This document shows, in pieces, positions 39,424 to 48,793 of a stretch of 64,000 bases of DNA. A program made the position numbers and the translations under genes. The notes under the pieces were generated by a model, which was not told the origin of the DNA, did no database searches, and saw only the letters and a program-made list of their open reading frames with translations. Every line of letters starts with the position of its first letter. Within the stretch, counting starts at the first letter, position 1. Origin of the DNA: Tichowtungia aerotolerans (GTDB taxonomy: Bacteria; Verrucomicrobiota; Kiritimatiellia; Kiritimatiellales; Tichowtungiaceae); the NCBI RefSeq assembly GCF_009905215.1, contig NZ_CP047593.1, positions 310,001 to 374,000 on the forward strand, given 5' to 3'.

Positions 39424-39477
39424 GTTCCAAAGGCTGGAAAGACAGCTAACCACTAATGGACACTAATCCACACTGAT
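39424..39477. repeat. Imperfect palindrome and a second repeat type
   Basis: GTTCCAA-AGG-CTGGAAA (39424-39440) is an imperfect copy of the dispersed palindrome. It is followed by a different repeat, TAACCACTAATGGACACTAA then TCCACACTGAT (39447-39477), which is itself internally repetitive. Confidence 0.5.
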
Positions 39478-39579
39478 AAGTCATTTTTCCAGAGCATGAA
39501 CTTTCCGGTCTATTTTTTGTGCTCAGAAAACGGCAAGCGCCCTCCCCGTAAAATCATATCAGGAAAATCCACAGAAAGT

Positions 39580-39594
39580 GTTCTAGATTAGAAC
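39580..39594. promoter_or_regulatory. Operator-like palindrome upstream of the methyltransferase
   Basis: GTTCTA-GAT-TAGAAC is a perfect 15-bp palindrome 27 bp before the methyltransferase ATG. Methyltransferases and restriction controller proteins often bind such sites, and GTTC...GAAC also resembles some LexA boxes. Function is inferred from position only. Confidence 0.45.
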
Positions 39595-39621
39595 ATCGCA
39601 AAGGCCTACATTGATGGCTTC

Positions 39622-40785
39622 ATGAAGTACGGACAATACAGACTAATCGATCTTTTCTGCGGCTGCGGTGGCATGACCCAAGGCTTTGTAGACACCAATA
39701 AATTCTATTCTGTCTTTGCCAATGATTTTAATGTCGAGGCCATCGACTCCTACAAAGCCAACTTTGACCCTAAAGGCAAACATACATTCCATGGCGATAT
39801 CATTGAGCTACTGGATAAGGAGCTTTGCCCGATTCCTAAAGCTGATGTAGTAATCGGTGGCCCGCCCTGCCAAGGGTTCTCTCTGCTGAACCGAAAAAGA
39901 GAAGGCGATCCTCGCAGAAGACTATGGGTGCAGTTCCTTCGGGTTGTTGAGTTGTCACAGGCTCCAGTCGTAGTCATGGAAAACGTTCCGCAGCTCCTTT
40001 CTTCCCTGGAATACGAAGAAATCTGCACGGCCCTGTCCGCGTTGAATTTCAAACACATCAAATCCGATGCTTTAATTGCTGCCAACTACGGAGTTCCAGA
40101 AGTCCGCAAACGAGCAATCATCATGGCGTCTAAACTCGGACCAATCTCCCTGCCGCGCCCGACACACATGAACCCAAAACGGGTAAAAAAAGAATCGGAC
40201 TTCTTCTCCGATAGAACGCTTAAGCCTTGGGCAACTGTCAAATCCGCCATTGGCGACCTGCCGAAACCGGTTGGAACAGAAATTCGCAACGAACCGTCTC
40301 CGCTAAATCTTCATTTTGGAAGAACTCCGACCGCAAAAAGTCTGGAACGCTACAAGGCAGTTCCCCCTGGAGGAAATCGGTTCGACTTACTAAAAAATCG
40401 GCCCGATATCACCCCTGACTGCTGGAAGCGCAAAAAATCCGGAGGCACCGACTTGTTCGGTCGTCTTTGGTGGGACCGCCCATCGGTCACCATCCGAACA
40501 GAATTCTTTAAACCGGAAAAAGGCCGCTACCTCCACCCCACACAAAACCGGCCGATCACCCACCGTGAAGCAGCACGAATCCAAAGCTTCCCTGATGACT
40601 TTGTTTTCTGTGGCAGCAAAATCGAAGTGGCACGCCAGATTGGGAATGCCGTTCCGCCGCTTTTAGCGCAGGCCATTGCAGAAGAAGTTGTTGCCTGCCT
40701 GAAAAAAGAAACCTCTCCTGAATACGTCGCCGAAACGAGCAAAGGCATCAAATACCTGCACAAACTCAATGGAGTACGAGGATGA
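39622..40785 (+). CDS. DNA (cytosine-5)-methyltransferase
   Basis: A 387-residue C5-methyltransferase that protects host sites. Motif I 'LFCGCGG' (11-17), motif IV with catalytic C83 in 'GGPPCQGFS', motif VI ENV (120-122), and motif X 'QIGNAVPPLLAQAIAE' near the C-terminus are all intact. The target recognition region lies between VIII and IX (about 210-320); the recognised sequence cannot be read from it. No clear ribosome site precedes ATG 39622, so translation may be leaderless or weak. It overlaps the HNH nuclease gene by 4 bp. Composition is AT-richer than flanking housekeeping genes. Confidence 0.96.
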   Translation: MKYGQYRLIDLFCGCGGMTQGFVDTNKFYSVFANDFNVEAIDSYKANFDPKGKHTFHGDIIELLDKELCPIPKADVVIGGPPCQGFSLLNRKREGDPRRRLWVQFLRVVELSQAPVVVMENVPQLLSSLEYEEICTALSALNFKHIKSDALIAANYGVPEVRKRAIIMASKLGPISLPRPTHMNPKRVKKESDFFSDRTLKPWATVKSAIGDLPKPVGTEIRNEPSPLNLHFGRTPTAKSLERYKAVPPGGNRFDLLKNRPDITPDCWKRKKSGGTDLFGRLWWDRPSVTIRTEFFKPEKGRYLHPTQNRPITHREAARIQSFPDDFVFCGSKIEVARQIGNAVPPLLAQAIAEEVVACLKKETSPEYVAETSKGIKYLHKLNGVRG

Positions 40786-41696
40786 GCAAAGCCACAGAAA
40801 AATATCGTTCTGAACTGATTTCTCTACTGAAAAACTTCAATTCTTCGGACTCAGACCTCCGGAAAAAAGTTTTAGATTTGGTTCCCGTGTGGGACAGCCT
40901 TCGTGCTCTCGGAACCTCCATGCTCCCGCATGAAATTGCACGCTCAGCCCGCAAGCGTCTCCTTTACTATTTCCAACAATACCCCTGCACCATTCTTTCC
41001 CGGAAAGAGCTAGCCGTCGTTGCCGGAATCGACGACTGGCCCCGGCGCGTTCGGGAGCTCCGACGAGAGTATGGGTGGAACATCGCAAGCGGACTAACAG
41101 TTAGGGAAATGTCCGAAGTCGGAGATTTGAATCATGAAGCTTCCTTACCGGACTTTTCAGTGATGACTCCGGGCGACTATATCATGCTCAGCGCAGAACA
41201 AGACCGCGAGGCCGCCCACCGCTGGCGGGTAGCAAACGACATCCGAAAAGGCCCCGGAGGCGCAAAATCTAAAATCCTAGCCTTCCTCCTCGAAAACATA
41301 GCAAAACCAGTCAGCGGAGAAGACCTCCGCTATGTTTCCAAAGACAAATCCGAATGGGCCCGACGAACCCGCCAGTTAAGATCAGAGGATGGGTGGCAAG
41401 TCTGCACCCACTGGAATGGCCGCCCTGACCTGCCGCCGGGCATGTATGTTCTGGAAAGCGACCGACAGCTCCCCGCCCATGACCGTAAAATTGATGATAA
41501 AGTCCGGAGAGCTGTTTTTGTCCGAGATAACCACACCTGTCAAGAGTGCGGATGGTCACATGACAAATGGAATCCTTCCGATCCGCGGCATTTGGAACTG
41601 CATCATATCGAACATCACGTTTCGGGCGGAACAAACGATGAAGGCAACCTGAAAACGCTTTGTAACGTTTGCCATGATAATGAACATAAGAAGTAA
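40782..41696 (+). CDS. HNH-family restriction endonuclease candidate
   Basis: A 304-residue protein translationally coupled to the methyltransferase, hence probably its cognate nuclease. The C-terminus (about 245-304) is a zinc-bound HNH domain: C253/C256 ('CQECGWS'), H274/H275 ('LELHHIEHH'), N289 and C294/C297-H298 ('CNVCHDNEH'). The N-terminal part holds two similar helix-turn-helix-like repeats, 'WPRRVRELRREYGWNI' (86-101) and 'WARRTRQLRSEDGWQV' (192-207), likely for DNA recognition. Gene order vsr, methyltransferase, nuclease is common in type II systems. Confidence 0.88.
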   Translation: MSKATEKYRSELISLLKNFNSSDSDLRKKVLDLVPVWDSLRALGTSMLPHEIARSARKRLLYYFQQYPCTILSRKELAVVAGIDDWPRRVRELRREYGWNIASGLTVREMSEVGDLNHEASLPDFSVMTPGDYIMLSAEQDREAAHRWRVANDIRKGPGGAKSKILAFLLENIAKPVSGEDLRYVSKDKSEWARRTRQLRSEDGWQVCTHWNGRPDLPPGMYVLESDRQLPAHDRKIDDKVRRAVFVRDNHTCQECGWSHDKWNPSDPRHLELHHIEHHVSGGTNDEGNLKTLCNVCHDNEHKK

Positions 41697-41699
41697 TTT

Positions 41700-42554
41700 T
41701 CAAGCTACTAGCTTTTGCCGGTGCTTCTCTAAAAAGGATTGATCGGGACAAAAACGTTTGGGTGGAGAAATCAGTTTTCCCTCAAAAGCCAGAAAATGCG
41801 TTTTAAAAGCCTCGTTGCTGTAATGCTCCTTTAACCCCGGACTGAGAATCATGCGGAAATCGTCATCAAATGAAATGAGATGACGATCAAAGGCGGCATC
41901 ATACGTCGCCGAAAGACAAAGACCGTTCGCCGGGTTCATTCGATTCGCCTTGTCTTCTGCCCATCCGACAATATGGCTGGCCCGCAACACCGCAGGAATA
42001 TTTAACCCTGTCACACAACATTGTGTCTCGTAGTCGACCAAGATCATGTCCCGGAAAAATTTCTGATTCACACGGGCTTTGGTTTGTCGCAAAATATCCT
42101 TACCCTCTTTGGTTGAAAAATCGACGTCCCGATCCTCAACCAACGTCTCAGCAAACTTGATTTTCTTACGTGCCAGTTTTTTACCGAGTTCTGTCGGATC
42201 GATCCCTGAAGTATTGTAAACATCCCACAATCCATCCTCGTATTGGCGCAACACTAGAAACTGCTGATAGCTTTTCAATGCGGCGGAGTAATAACCATTT
42301 CGACCATAACTGGGCGGAAGACCGGAATGCAGAAAAATACTGCCCTCCTCTTTTTGAAACTCCAGCGCATATTTATAAAGCCGGTCGATTTCATCAACCG
42401 ACTCAATCGACCAAAAATCCCGATGTTCCAATAATCCTGTTTGCCTCAAAATCCCATCGAGTAACACCAAAGCCCGAATATATGAAGAAGCTTTGTTGCT
42501 CCCCTGAACATTTCCCGCATAAAGAAATTCTGAATACTGTTTCCGGACATTCAT
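41700..42554 (-). CDS. Second HNH nuclease (HNH_2 type), convergent
   Basis: A 284-residue protein ending 3 bp from the first HNH gene in the opposite direction. The C-terminal domain has the HNH_2 pattern: 'CCVTGLNIPAVLRASHIVGW', 'NRMNPANGLCLSATYDAAFDRHLISF'. The N-terminal region is predicted to be helical and unlike the first nuclease, with no similarity I recognise. ATG 42554 begins a plausible N-terminus. It could be a second restriction enzyme, possibly one that cuts modified foreign DNA. It follows two tiny genes on the same strand. Confidence 0.82.
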   Translation of the reverse strand: MNVRKQYSEFLYAGNVQGSNKASSYIRALVLLDGILRQTGLLEHRDFWSIESVDEIDRLYKYALEFQKEEGSIFLHSGLPPSYGRNGYYSAALKSYQQFLVLRQYEDGLWDVYNTSGIDPTELGKKLARKKIKFAETLVEDRDVDFSTKEGKDILRQTKARVNQKFFRDMILVDYETQCCVTGLNIPAVLRASHIVGWAEDKANRMNPANGLCLSATYDAAFDRHLISFDDDFRMILSPGLKEHYSNEAFKTHFLAFEGKLISPPKRFCPDQSFLEKHRQKLVA

Positions 42555-42613
42555 GGCTAAAAGCCTATCAGGCAAAACAAGCCCTACCAACACCTTTTGC
42601 AATCTTAAAAAAA

Positions 42614-42838
42614 TCACCTGCCCGCAACATCCCAATCATCAAAAACAACGGACTTTGCACATTCAGATGGTGTGCATTCCGCCTCTTGACATTCTGATAT
42701 GTACGCCATCTCTTCCTCTGTCGAGTCTCTCCCATATCGTGATTCCAACACCTCATCAACTGCTATAAGATAATCTCCATAAGGTATCTCGTCCCATTCT
42801 TGGCTCTGCGCTCTTTGCTCTGTTTCGCGGCTACCCAT
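42614..42838 (-). CDS. Small acidic protein, second gene of a coupled pair
   Basis: A 74-residue very acidic protein ('EWDEIPYGDYLIAVDEVLES', 'STEEEMAYISECQEAECTPS'). Its ATG overlaps the stop of the previous tiny gene by 8 bp (ATGGGTAG), strong evidence that both are translated. It ends 59 bp before the HNH_2 gene on the same strand. No family is recognised; an antitoxin, inhibitor or nuclease adaptor is possible from context only. Confidence 0.6.
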   Translation of the reverse strand: MGSRETEQRAQSQEWDEIPYGDYLIAVDEVLESRYGRDSTEEEMAYISECQEAECTPSECAKSVVFDDWDVAGR

Positions 42839-43031
42839 TTCCAAACTGGCCCCTGATTTTTCTAATTATCTCTCGATAGTGTTCCGCTATGTTTTTCGCT
42901 TCGCGTGCGTCCTTAACTTCCAAGATATCGCCATCGGTAATTCCCGACTCGTGATACTGCACGGTCCGCTCATACTCCTCAGCCCGGCAGGTCACCCCAT
43001 CGATCACCTGCCCCCAATCGTCATCCTCCAT
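42831..43031 (-). CDS. Small acidic protein, first gene of a coupled pair
   Basis: A 66-residue protein starting at ATG 43031 with AAAGG nine bases upstream; a further in-frame ATG at 43049 lacks a ribosome site. The sequence has charged helices ('YERTVQYHESGITDGDILEV', 'AREAKNIAEHYREIIRKIRG') and no hydrophobic core typical of a membrane peptide. It leads the three-gene minus-strand cluster with the next tiny gene and the HNH_2 nuclease. Function unknown. Confidence 0.58.
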   Translation of the reverse strand: MEDDDWGQVIDGVTCRAEEYERTVQYHESGITDGDILEVKDAREAKNIAEHYREIIRKIRGQFGNG

Positions 43032-43458
43032 TTCGACTACCTTTTTCATCTGCGTACATTCGCGTTCATTGGCGACTCTGTCCACAGACGATGGGTCAAG
43101 TCGTCTATAGTTCAGAACCTCTGCGACCTTGGCGGCTCTGCGCGAGATCTGTTTTCCGAAGTTTGGATTTTTTGGTGCTGTTTTGTGTTTTTCGTGGCGA
43201 TCAACAGTTCATGCCTCCTGCATCCAAAATAGCCATCATCCCCGGAACCAAGGTCTGAGACGAACAACCAACCGCCGATTACACGGATCGCGCAGATTTG
43301 ACTCAGGCCTTCAGCAAAAACAGGCTTTTGTATCCGTATACATCCGTTTAATCCGCGGTAAAAACAATAAACCCGCGTGAACAACCCGCGTTTACAGATC
43401 TTTTCCAAAGGTTGGAAAAAAGGTAGGGTTTTCTTCCAAACCTTGGAAGAACAGAGAT
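43032..43458. other. Intergenic stretch made largely of degenerate repeat fragments
   Basis: No convincing gene. It holds internally repetitive fragments: CTCTGCGACCTTGGCGGCTC near 43119, GTGTTTTTCGTGGCGATC near 43184, ACACGGATCGCGCAGATTTG near 43280, and ATCCGTATACATCCGTTTAA near 43330. Fragments of this look commonly fill gaps in PVC and related genomes. Two perfect-core palindromes at 43402-43449 close the stretch just ahead of uvrA. Confidence 0.55.
43402..43449. repeat. Two perfect-core palindromes 31 bp apart upstream of uvrA
   Basis: TTTCCAA-AGG-TTGGAAA (43402-43418) and CTTCCAA-ACC-TTGGAAG (43433-43449), centres 43410 and 43441. The second ends 9 bp before the uvrA ATG, covering the ribosome-site region, so binding there could affect expression. 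Confidence 0.8.
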
Positions 43459-46278
43459 ATGAACGGAAAATGGATTACAGTTTCGGGCGCGCGGGAGCAC
43501 AACCTCAGGAATGTGGATGTGCGGATTCCGCGCAATAAGCTGACGGTCATCACGGGACTGAGCGGATCGGGCAAGTCGTCGCTGGCGTTCGACACCCTCT
43601 ATGCCGAGGGCCAGCGCAAATATGTCGAAAGCCTCTCGGCCTACGCCCGCCAGTTCCTCGAACAGATGCAGAAGCCGGACGTCGACACCATCGAAGGCCT
43701 TTCGCCGGCCATCTCCATCGAACAGCGCACCGCCGGCTCCAACCCGCGCTCCATCGTCGCCACTGTCACCGAAATCCACGACTACCTGCGCCTGCTTTTT
43801 CCAAGCATTGGAAAAGTCCACTGCCCGTCATGCGGCAAACCGATCCAGCAGCAGAGCGCGGAAAACATTACCGAGCAGCTGCTGGCGCTGCCGGAAAAAA
43901 CGCGCGTCATGCTGCTCGCGCCGCTCGTGCGCGGACGCAAGGGAAAGCACGAAGAGGTGTTCGAAAGCATCCGGCGACAGGGCTTCGTCCGCATGCGCGT
44001 GGACGGCGAACTGCTGGAAATCGAAAATGCACCCGATCTCGAAAAAAACAAAAAGCACACCATTGAAGCGGTCGTCGACCGGCTCGTCATCAACCCGTCC
44101 GACCGCAGCCGCATCAACGACTCCGTCGAGCTGGCGCTCTCCACCGGCGAAGGACTGCTCATCGCCATGATCCAGAATGGAAATGACTGGGACGACCGGC
44201 TCTACTCCGAAAAAAACGCCTGCCTCGACTGCAACATCAGCTTTGAAAGCTTTACGCCGAAACACTTTTCGTTCAACAGCCCTTACGGCGCCTGCCAGAC
44301 CTGCCACGGCCTCGGCAACATGCTCACCTTCGACGAAGAACTGGTAGTGCCCAACGAAGAACTTCCGCTCGAAGAAGCGATCCATCCGTGGCGGCGCGGC
44401 GGCCGCCGCGCCATCATCTACTATAAAAAGCTGCTGGCATCCGTCGCCGACGCCTACGGAGTCGACCTGAGCACCCCGTTCAATGAACTGCCCGCGAGCT
44501 TCAAAAAAGTCCTGTTTTACGGATCCGACGAGCCGATCAGCTACTACATGCGCCGCCGCAAAATCGTCAAACCGTTCGAGGGCGTCATTCCCAACCTCGA
44601 ACGCCGCTACACCGAGAGCGACAGCGAGTGGACGCAGGAACGCCTGCGCGCCTACATGGGCAACCGCCGCTGTACGGCCTGCCACGGCGCGCGCCTGCGC
44701 CCCGAAAGCCTCGCCTGCACCATCGGCGGACAGAATATCCACGAGCTGTGCCGGCTCTCCATCGAGAAGGCGCAGGCGTTTTTCCAGGGTTTGAAACTTT
44801 CCAAAGAGGAGGCGCACATCGCCAAAGACATCCTCAAGGAAATCCAGTCCCGACTCGGCTTCATGATGGATGTCGGCCTCGACTACCTGACGCTCGACCG
44901 CGAGAGCGGAACGCTCTCCGGCGGCGAGGCCCAGCGCATCCGGCTGGCCACGCAGATCGGCTCGCGCCTGACCGGTGTGCTCTACGTACTCGACGAGCCG
45001 AGCATCGGACTGCATCAGCGCGATAACGACCGGCTGCTCGCGACGCTCAAAGAGCTGCGCGACCTCGGCAATACGGTGGTTGTGGTCGAGCACGACGAGC
45101 AAACGATCCGCGAAGCCGATTATGTAATCGACCTCGGCCCCGGCGCGGGCGTCCACGGCGGCGAAATCGTGTTCGCCGGAACACCGGCGCAGCTTCTGCG
45201 GGCCAAAAAGTCGCTGACGGCGCAGTACCTGCGGCGCGAAGTGGAAATCGAAGTGCCGGAAAAACGAACCAAAGCCAAAAGCGGTTTCCTCGAAATCCGC
45301 GGCGCAGCCGAAAACAATCTGAAGAATGTAAACGTCAAAATTCCGCTGGGGCTGCTGACCTGCGTGACCGGCGTGTCCGGCTCCGGCAAAAGTACGCTGA
45401 CTGACGATGTGCTGCGCCGCGCGCTCTTCCGCCGCTTTTTCGGGTCGAAGGAGCGCCCCGGCAAACACAAGGAGCTGCGCGGGGTTGAGAATATCGACAA
45501 GGTGATCGTGATCGACCAGTCACCGATCGGCCGCACGCCGCGCAGTAATCCGGCCACGTACACCGGCGCGTTTTCAATTATCCGCGACCTGTTCGCACAG
45601 CTGCCCGCATCGAAAGTGCGCGGCTACAAGCCGGGACGCTTCAGCTTTAACGTCAAAGGCGGACGATGCGAACACTGTCAGGGCGACGGCCTGCTGAAGA
45701 TTGAAATGCATTTTCTGCCGGATGTGTATGTGACCTGCCCGCAGTGCAGCGGCAAGCGCTATAACCGCGAAACGCTGGAGGTGCACTACAACGGCAAGAA
45801 CATTTCCGAGGTGCTGGAAATGACGATTAACGAGTCGTGCGAATTTTTCAGCGCCATTCCCGGCATCGAACGCAAGCTGCGCACGCTGCGCGAGGTCGGC
45901 CTCGGCTACCTGCGGCTCGGCCAGCCCGCCACCACCCTTTCCGGAGGCGAGGCCCAGCGCATCAAGCTTTCGGCGGAGCTCAGCAAAAAAGCGACCGGCA
46001 AGACGCTCTACATTCTCGACGAGCCGACCACCGGCCTGCACTTTGCCGACGTCCATAAGCTGGTCGAAGTGCTCGAAACCCTGCGCGACGAAGGCAATAC
46101 CGTGCTGGTGATTGAGCACAATCTGGATGTGATCAAGCGCGCCGACTGGCTGATCGACCTCGGCCCCGAGGGCGGCGAACGCGGCGGAAAGGTCGTGGTA
46201 GCAGGCACGCCGGAGAAGGTTTCAAAAACCGTAGAATCCTATACGGGAAAATACTTGGCAGAAATGCTGAGTGAATAG
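43459..46278 (+). CDS. uvrA: UvrABC excision nuclease subunit A
   Basis: A 939-residue damage-recognition ATPase of nucleotide excision repair, at normal length. It has two ABC modules with Walker A '[16 protein letters not shown]' near the start and '[15 protein letters not shown]' in the second half, signatures '[16 protein letters not shown]' and '[16 protein letters not shown]', and Walker B segments ending '[11 protein letters not shown]' and '[11 protein letters not shown]'. Zinc modules are visible as [12 protein letters not shown]...CQTC and CEHC...CPQC. A palindrome copy at 43798-43814 encodes 'FPSIGK' at a conserved position without an insertion. The long antisense open frame here is a composition shadow. 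Confidence 0.98.
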   Translation: MNGKWITVSGAREHNLRNVDVRIPRNKLTVITGLSGSGKSSLAFDTLYAEGQRKYVESLSAYARQFLEQMQKPDVDTIEGLSPAISIEQRTAGSNPRSIVATVTEIHDYLRLLFPSIGKVHCPSCGKPIQQQSAENITEQLLALPEKTRVMLLAPLVRGRKGKHEEVFESIRRQGFVRMRVDGELLEIENAPDLEKNKKHTIEAVVDRLVINPSDRSRINDSVELALSTGEGLLIAMIQNGNDWDDRLYSEKNACLDCNISFESFTPKHFSFNSPYGACQTCHGLGNMLTFDEELVVPNEELPLEEAIHPWRRGGRRAIIYYKKLLASVADAYGVDLSTPFNELPASFKKVLFYGSDEPISYYMRRRKIVKPFEGVIPNLERRYTESDSEWTQERLRAYMGNRRCTACHGARLRPESLACTIGGQNIHELCRLSIEKAQAFFQGLKLSKEEAHIAKDILKEIQSRLGFMMDVGLDYLTLDRESGTLSGGEAQRIRLATQIGSRLTGVLYVLDEPSIGLHQRDNDRLLATLKELRDLGNTVVVVEHDEQTIREADYVIDLGPGAGVHGGEIVFAGTPAQLLRAKKSLTAQYLRREVEIEVPEKRTKAKSGFLEIRGAAENNLKNVNVKIPLGLLTCVTGVSGSGKSTLTDDVLRRALFRRFFGSKERPGKHKELRGVENIDKVIVIDQSPIGRTPRSNPATYTGAFSIIRDLFAQLPASKVRGYKPGRFSFNVKGGRCEHCQGDGLLKIEMHFLPDVYVTCPQCSGKRYNRETLEVHYNGKNISEVLEMTINESCEFFSAIPGIERKLRTLREVGLGYLRLGQPATTLSGGEAQRIKLSAELSKKATGKTLYILDEPTTGLHFADVHKLVEVLETLRDEGNTVLVIEHNLDVIKRADWLIDLGPEGGERGGKVVVAGTPEKVSKTVESYTGKYLAEMLSE
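43798..43814. repeat. Dispersed palindrome inside uvrA
   Basis: TTTCCAA-GCA-TTGGAAA, perfect over 17 bp. Confidence 0.85.
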
Positions 46279-46292
46279 GATACTGGTCCACA

Positions 46293-48773
46293 ATGAAACG
46301 ACACGTTCTCAGACTTTTTATATGGGTTGCCCTGCTTGCATCGGTCCTGCCGGCGCAGGCGATCTCTATCTATTCCATCCGGGCGGCGATCGAAGATGAG
46401 CTGTATGATCTGGCCGAAGAACAGATCTGGGAAAAGCTCAGCACGGACTGCACGCTGGAGGAAAGGACCGATCTGACGATCCTGCTGGCGCGCGCAATGA
46501 TCGGCGAAGGCCGCTTTCAGGATGCGATTATCCTCTGCAACGAATCCAACCATCTGCTCCAGCCGGATGCATTCCTGTACTGGAAAGCAAATGCCCAGGT
46601 GGAAGGCGGACAGATCAGCGCCGCTCTCCAGACCCTGGAAATTTTCCCGGAAAACAGTCCGTACCTGCCGGCCGCACTTCGATTGCGGGGCCGCGCCGCG
46701 GTCTCGGACGGAGAACTCAAAACAGCCGAAGAGGTTTTTCAGCGGTTCGACAAACTGTTTCCGAACAGTGAAGACGCCGCGCAGAATCTGCTGGATCTGG
46801 CGCATGTCAGCCTGGAACGCGGTCGGGGCCGCAATGCGCAGAATGCATTCGCTCAGCTGCTGAAACGCTTCCCGGACACCATTGAGGCCGACTCCGGACG
46901 CTTACTGCTGGCCCGCGAGCTGATTGCCGACGGCCGGGTTAAGGCTCAGGAAAAAGCCGCCGACCTGCTTCGCAAGCTCGGATCAACCGAAACCGCGCAC
47001 CCGCGGATGCGGATCGCCGCATGGGTGGAGCTCTCCGGGATTGAAAAAGCCGCCGGCCGGGTTGATGCATCAGTCGAAGCCCTGCAGAAAGCGGAAGCAT
47101 TTACCAAAGAAACGGATCTGCGCATCCGGCAGAAAGCCGCACAGGCCAACCTGCTGTTCGATGAAAATAAACCCGACGAGGCGTTTGCTCTGTTTGACGA
47201 AGCGATTGCCTCGGCACCGGACCAGGAAATCGCAGCGGAAGTTCTGGTCCAGAAAGCGGAGGCCCTGCTGGAGCTGAAAAAGCTTCCGGAAGCGGAAACC
47301 GCATTTCAGGCCTGCCTGGATGTAACCGAACAAACCGAGATTCAGCAACGGGCACTGTCCGGCAAAGCATGGAGCCTCTGGGGCCAAAACCGATTTGAAG
47401 AATCCGCGACGGTTTTTGAACAGACGGTTGCAAAAAGCACGGGCTCGAATGAACAGATTGAGGCGTACATCAAAGCCGGCGATGCCTGGCTGAAGGCCAA
47501 AAAGTACGAACAGGCGTATGAAGACTACCGCCGGGCCAGCGAAATCGACCTGCGCCATCCGCTCGCGGCGCAGGCGGCGTATCAAAGCGGCATCGCCCTG
47601 CTTAAAAACGGAGCGTCCGACAAGGCCTTCCGGTATTTCCAAACGGTGGAAATCAACTTTCCGGAAAGTGAGTTCGCCCGGCAGGCCGCATTGCGGCGGG
47701 CCGAAATTCTTCAGAGCCAGAACAATCCGGAAGGCACGCTTGAGGAGTATGTCCGCATTGTCGAACAATACACCAATGCGCCGGTCCGGTCCGCCGCGAT
47801 GCATCGGGAAGGTCTTGTCCTGTTCGAGATGAACCGCTACGATGAAGCACTGGCCGTGTTTAATGCCGTTTTAAAAGATTATCCGGATTCCACTCAGGCC
47901 CCGCAGGCATTCTATATGCGCGGTTTCTGCCGCTACCTGCAGGGGAATGCGGCGGAGGCGCTGCAAATTTTCCGAGAATTTATCGAAACGTATCCCGGAT
48001 CCAACTGGGCTCCGGAAGTCCTCTTTCTGCTGGCGGAACATGCCTATAACACGGGCGACTATCCGCAGGCGCACCGCGCCTTCCTCGACATCACCGACCG
48101 TTTCCCCCGGCACGAACTGGCAGATGCCGCCCTGTTCTGGGCCGGCAGTGCGCTGCTGAAGCAGGACAGTTTTCTGGAGGCGTTCACTCTGTTCAGCCGG
48201 CTGGTCGGCGACTATCCCGACAGCGCTCTGCTGATGGACACCCGGTTCGCTCAGGGCGAAGCGCTGACCGAACTCGGCGAATTCTCCCGGGCGATTCTGG
48301 CATACGATGAAATCATTAAGACCGCCCCTGACACGCTGACGGCGGACCGGGCCCGCGGCCGGCTGGGAGACTGTCTTTTCACGCTGGGAGCCACTGAACC
48401 GGAGCGCTACCAAGAAGCGCTCGAAACCTATCAGGCTCTCTACAAGAAAACCGACATTCCGTTTGAGCTCAAACTGCAGGCGCTCTGCAAGATCGCCCGC
48501 TGCGAAGAAAAAACCGGGCAGACCGACGCCGCGCTGGAACATTACACAGAGGCGGTCTACAGCATCGGCGAACACAAGGAAGCGCGCTCTCCAACCGCGG
48601 TTCTCTGGTTCACCCGGGCGGCACTGGAAGCCGCCGACCTGCTGGAACGACAGCAGAAATGGCGCGAAGCGGTTCATCTTTACGAACGCATTATTCAGGC
48701 GGAAGTTCCCGCCGCAGATGAAGCAGATAAACTCATCCGGAAAATCCGGCAGGAACACCCGAAAGAATTCTAA
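46293..48773 (+). CDS. Exported tetratricopeptide-repeat protein
   Basis: An 826-residue protein with a signal peptide (1-23, ending 'LPAQA') and, from about residue 30 to the end, some twenty TPR-like helical pairs, for example 'AAQNLLDLAHVSLERGRGRNAQNAFAQLLKRFPDT' and 'YFQTVEINFPESEFARQAALRRAEILQ'. It begins 14 bp after uvrA and leads into ExbB, ExbD and TonB-like genes, so it is probably the periplasmic scaffold of an energised envelope complex. YbgF/BamD-like roles or a gliding/adhesion role are possible. An imperfect palindrome lies at 47636-47652. Confidence 0.88.
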   Translation: MKRHVLRLFIWVALLASVLPAQAISIYSIRAAIEDELYDLAEEQIWEKLSTDCTLEERTDLTILLARAMIGEGRFQDAIILCNESNHLLQPDAFLYWKANAQVEGGQISAALQTLEIFPENSPYLPAALRLRGRAAVSDGELKTAEEVFQRFDKLFPNSEDAAQNLLDLAHVSLERGRGRNAQNAFAQLLKRFPDTIEADSGRLLLARELIADGRVKAQEKAADLLRKLGSTETAHPRMRIAAWVELSGIEKAAGRVDASVEALQKAEAFTKETDLRIRQKAAQANLLFDENKPDEAFALFDEAIASAPDQEIAAEVLVQKAEALLELKKLPEAETAFQACLDVTEQTEIQQRALSGKAWSLWGQNRFEESATVFEQTVAKSTGSNEQIEAYIKAGDAWLKAKKYEQAYEDYRRASEIDLRHPLAAQAAYQSGIALLKNGASDKAFRYFQTVEINFPESEFARQAALRRAEILQSQNNPEGTLEEYVRIVEQYTNAPVRSAAMHREGLVLFEMNRYDEALAVFNAVLKDYPDSTQAPQAFYMRGFCRYLQGNAAEALQIFREFIETYPGSNWAPEVLFLLAEHAYNTGDYPQAHRAFLDITDRFPRHELADAALFWAGSALLKQDSFLEAFTLFSRLVGDYPDSALLMDTRFAQGEALTELGEFSRAILAYDEIIKTAPDTLTADRARGRLGDCLFTLGATEPERYQEALETYQALYKKTDIPFELKLQALCKIARCEEKTGQTDAALEHYTEAVYSIGEHKEARSPTAVLWFTRAALEAADLLERQQKWREAVHLYERIIQAEVPAADEADKLIRKIRQEHPKEF

Positions 48774-48793
48774 CCCGTTTCAGGAGGTATTGT

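Noticed and set aside
38919-43031. Prophage remnant
   Set aside because: The restriction island has no integrase, structural or lysis genes and no attachment repeats flanking the nearby tRNA-Ser.
44781-44804. A further palindrome pair in uvrA
   Set aside because: TTTCCAG-GGT-TTGAAAC has two core mismatches and the next TTTCCAA half-site is 17 bp away, out of phase; probably chance.
43828-45468. A 546-codon open frame antisense to uvrA
   Set aside because: uvrA is certain on the plus strand, and the antisense frame has no domain, signal or ribosome site. GC-rich third positions produce such shadows.
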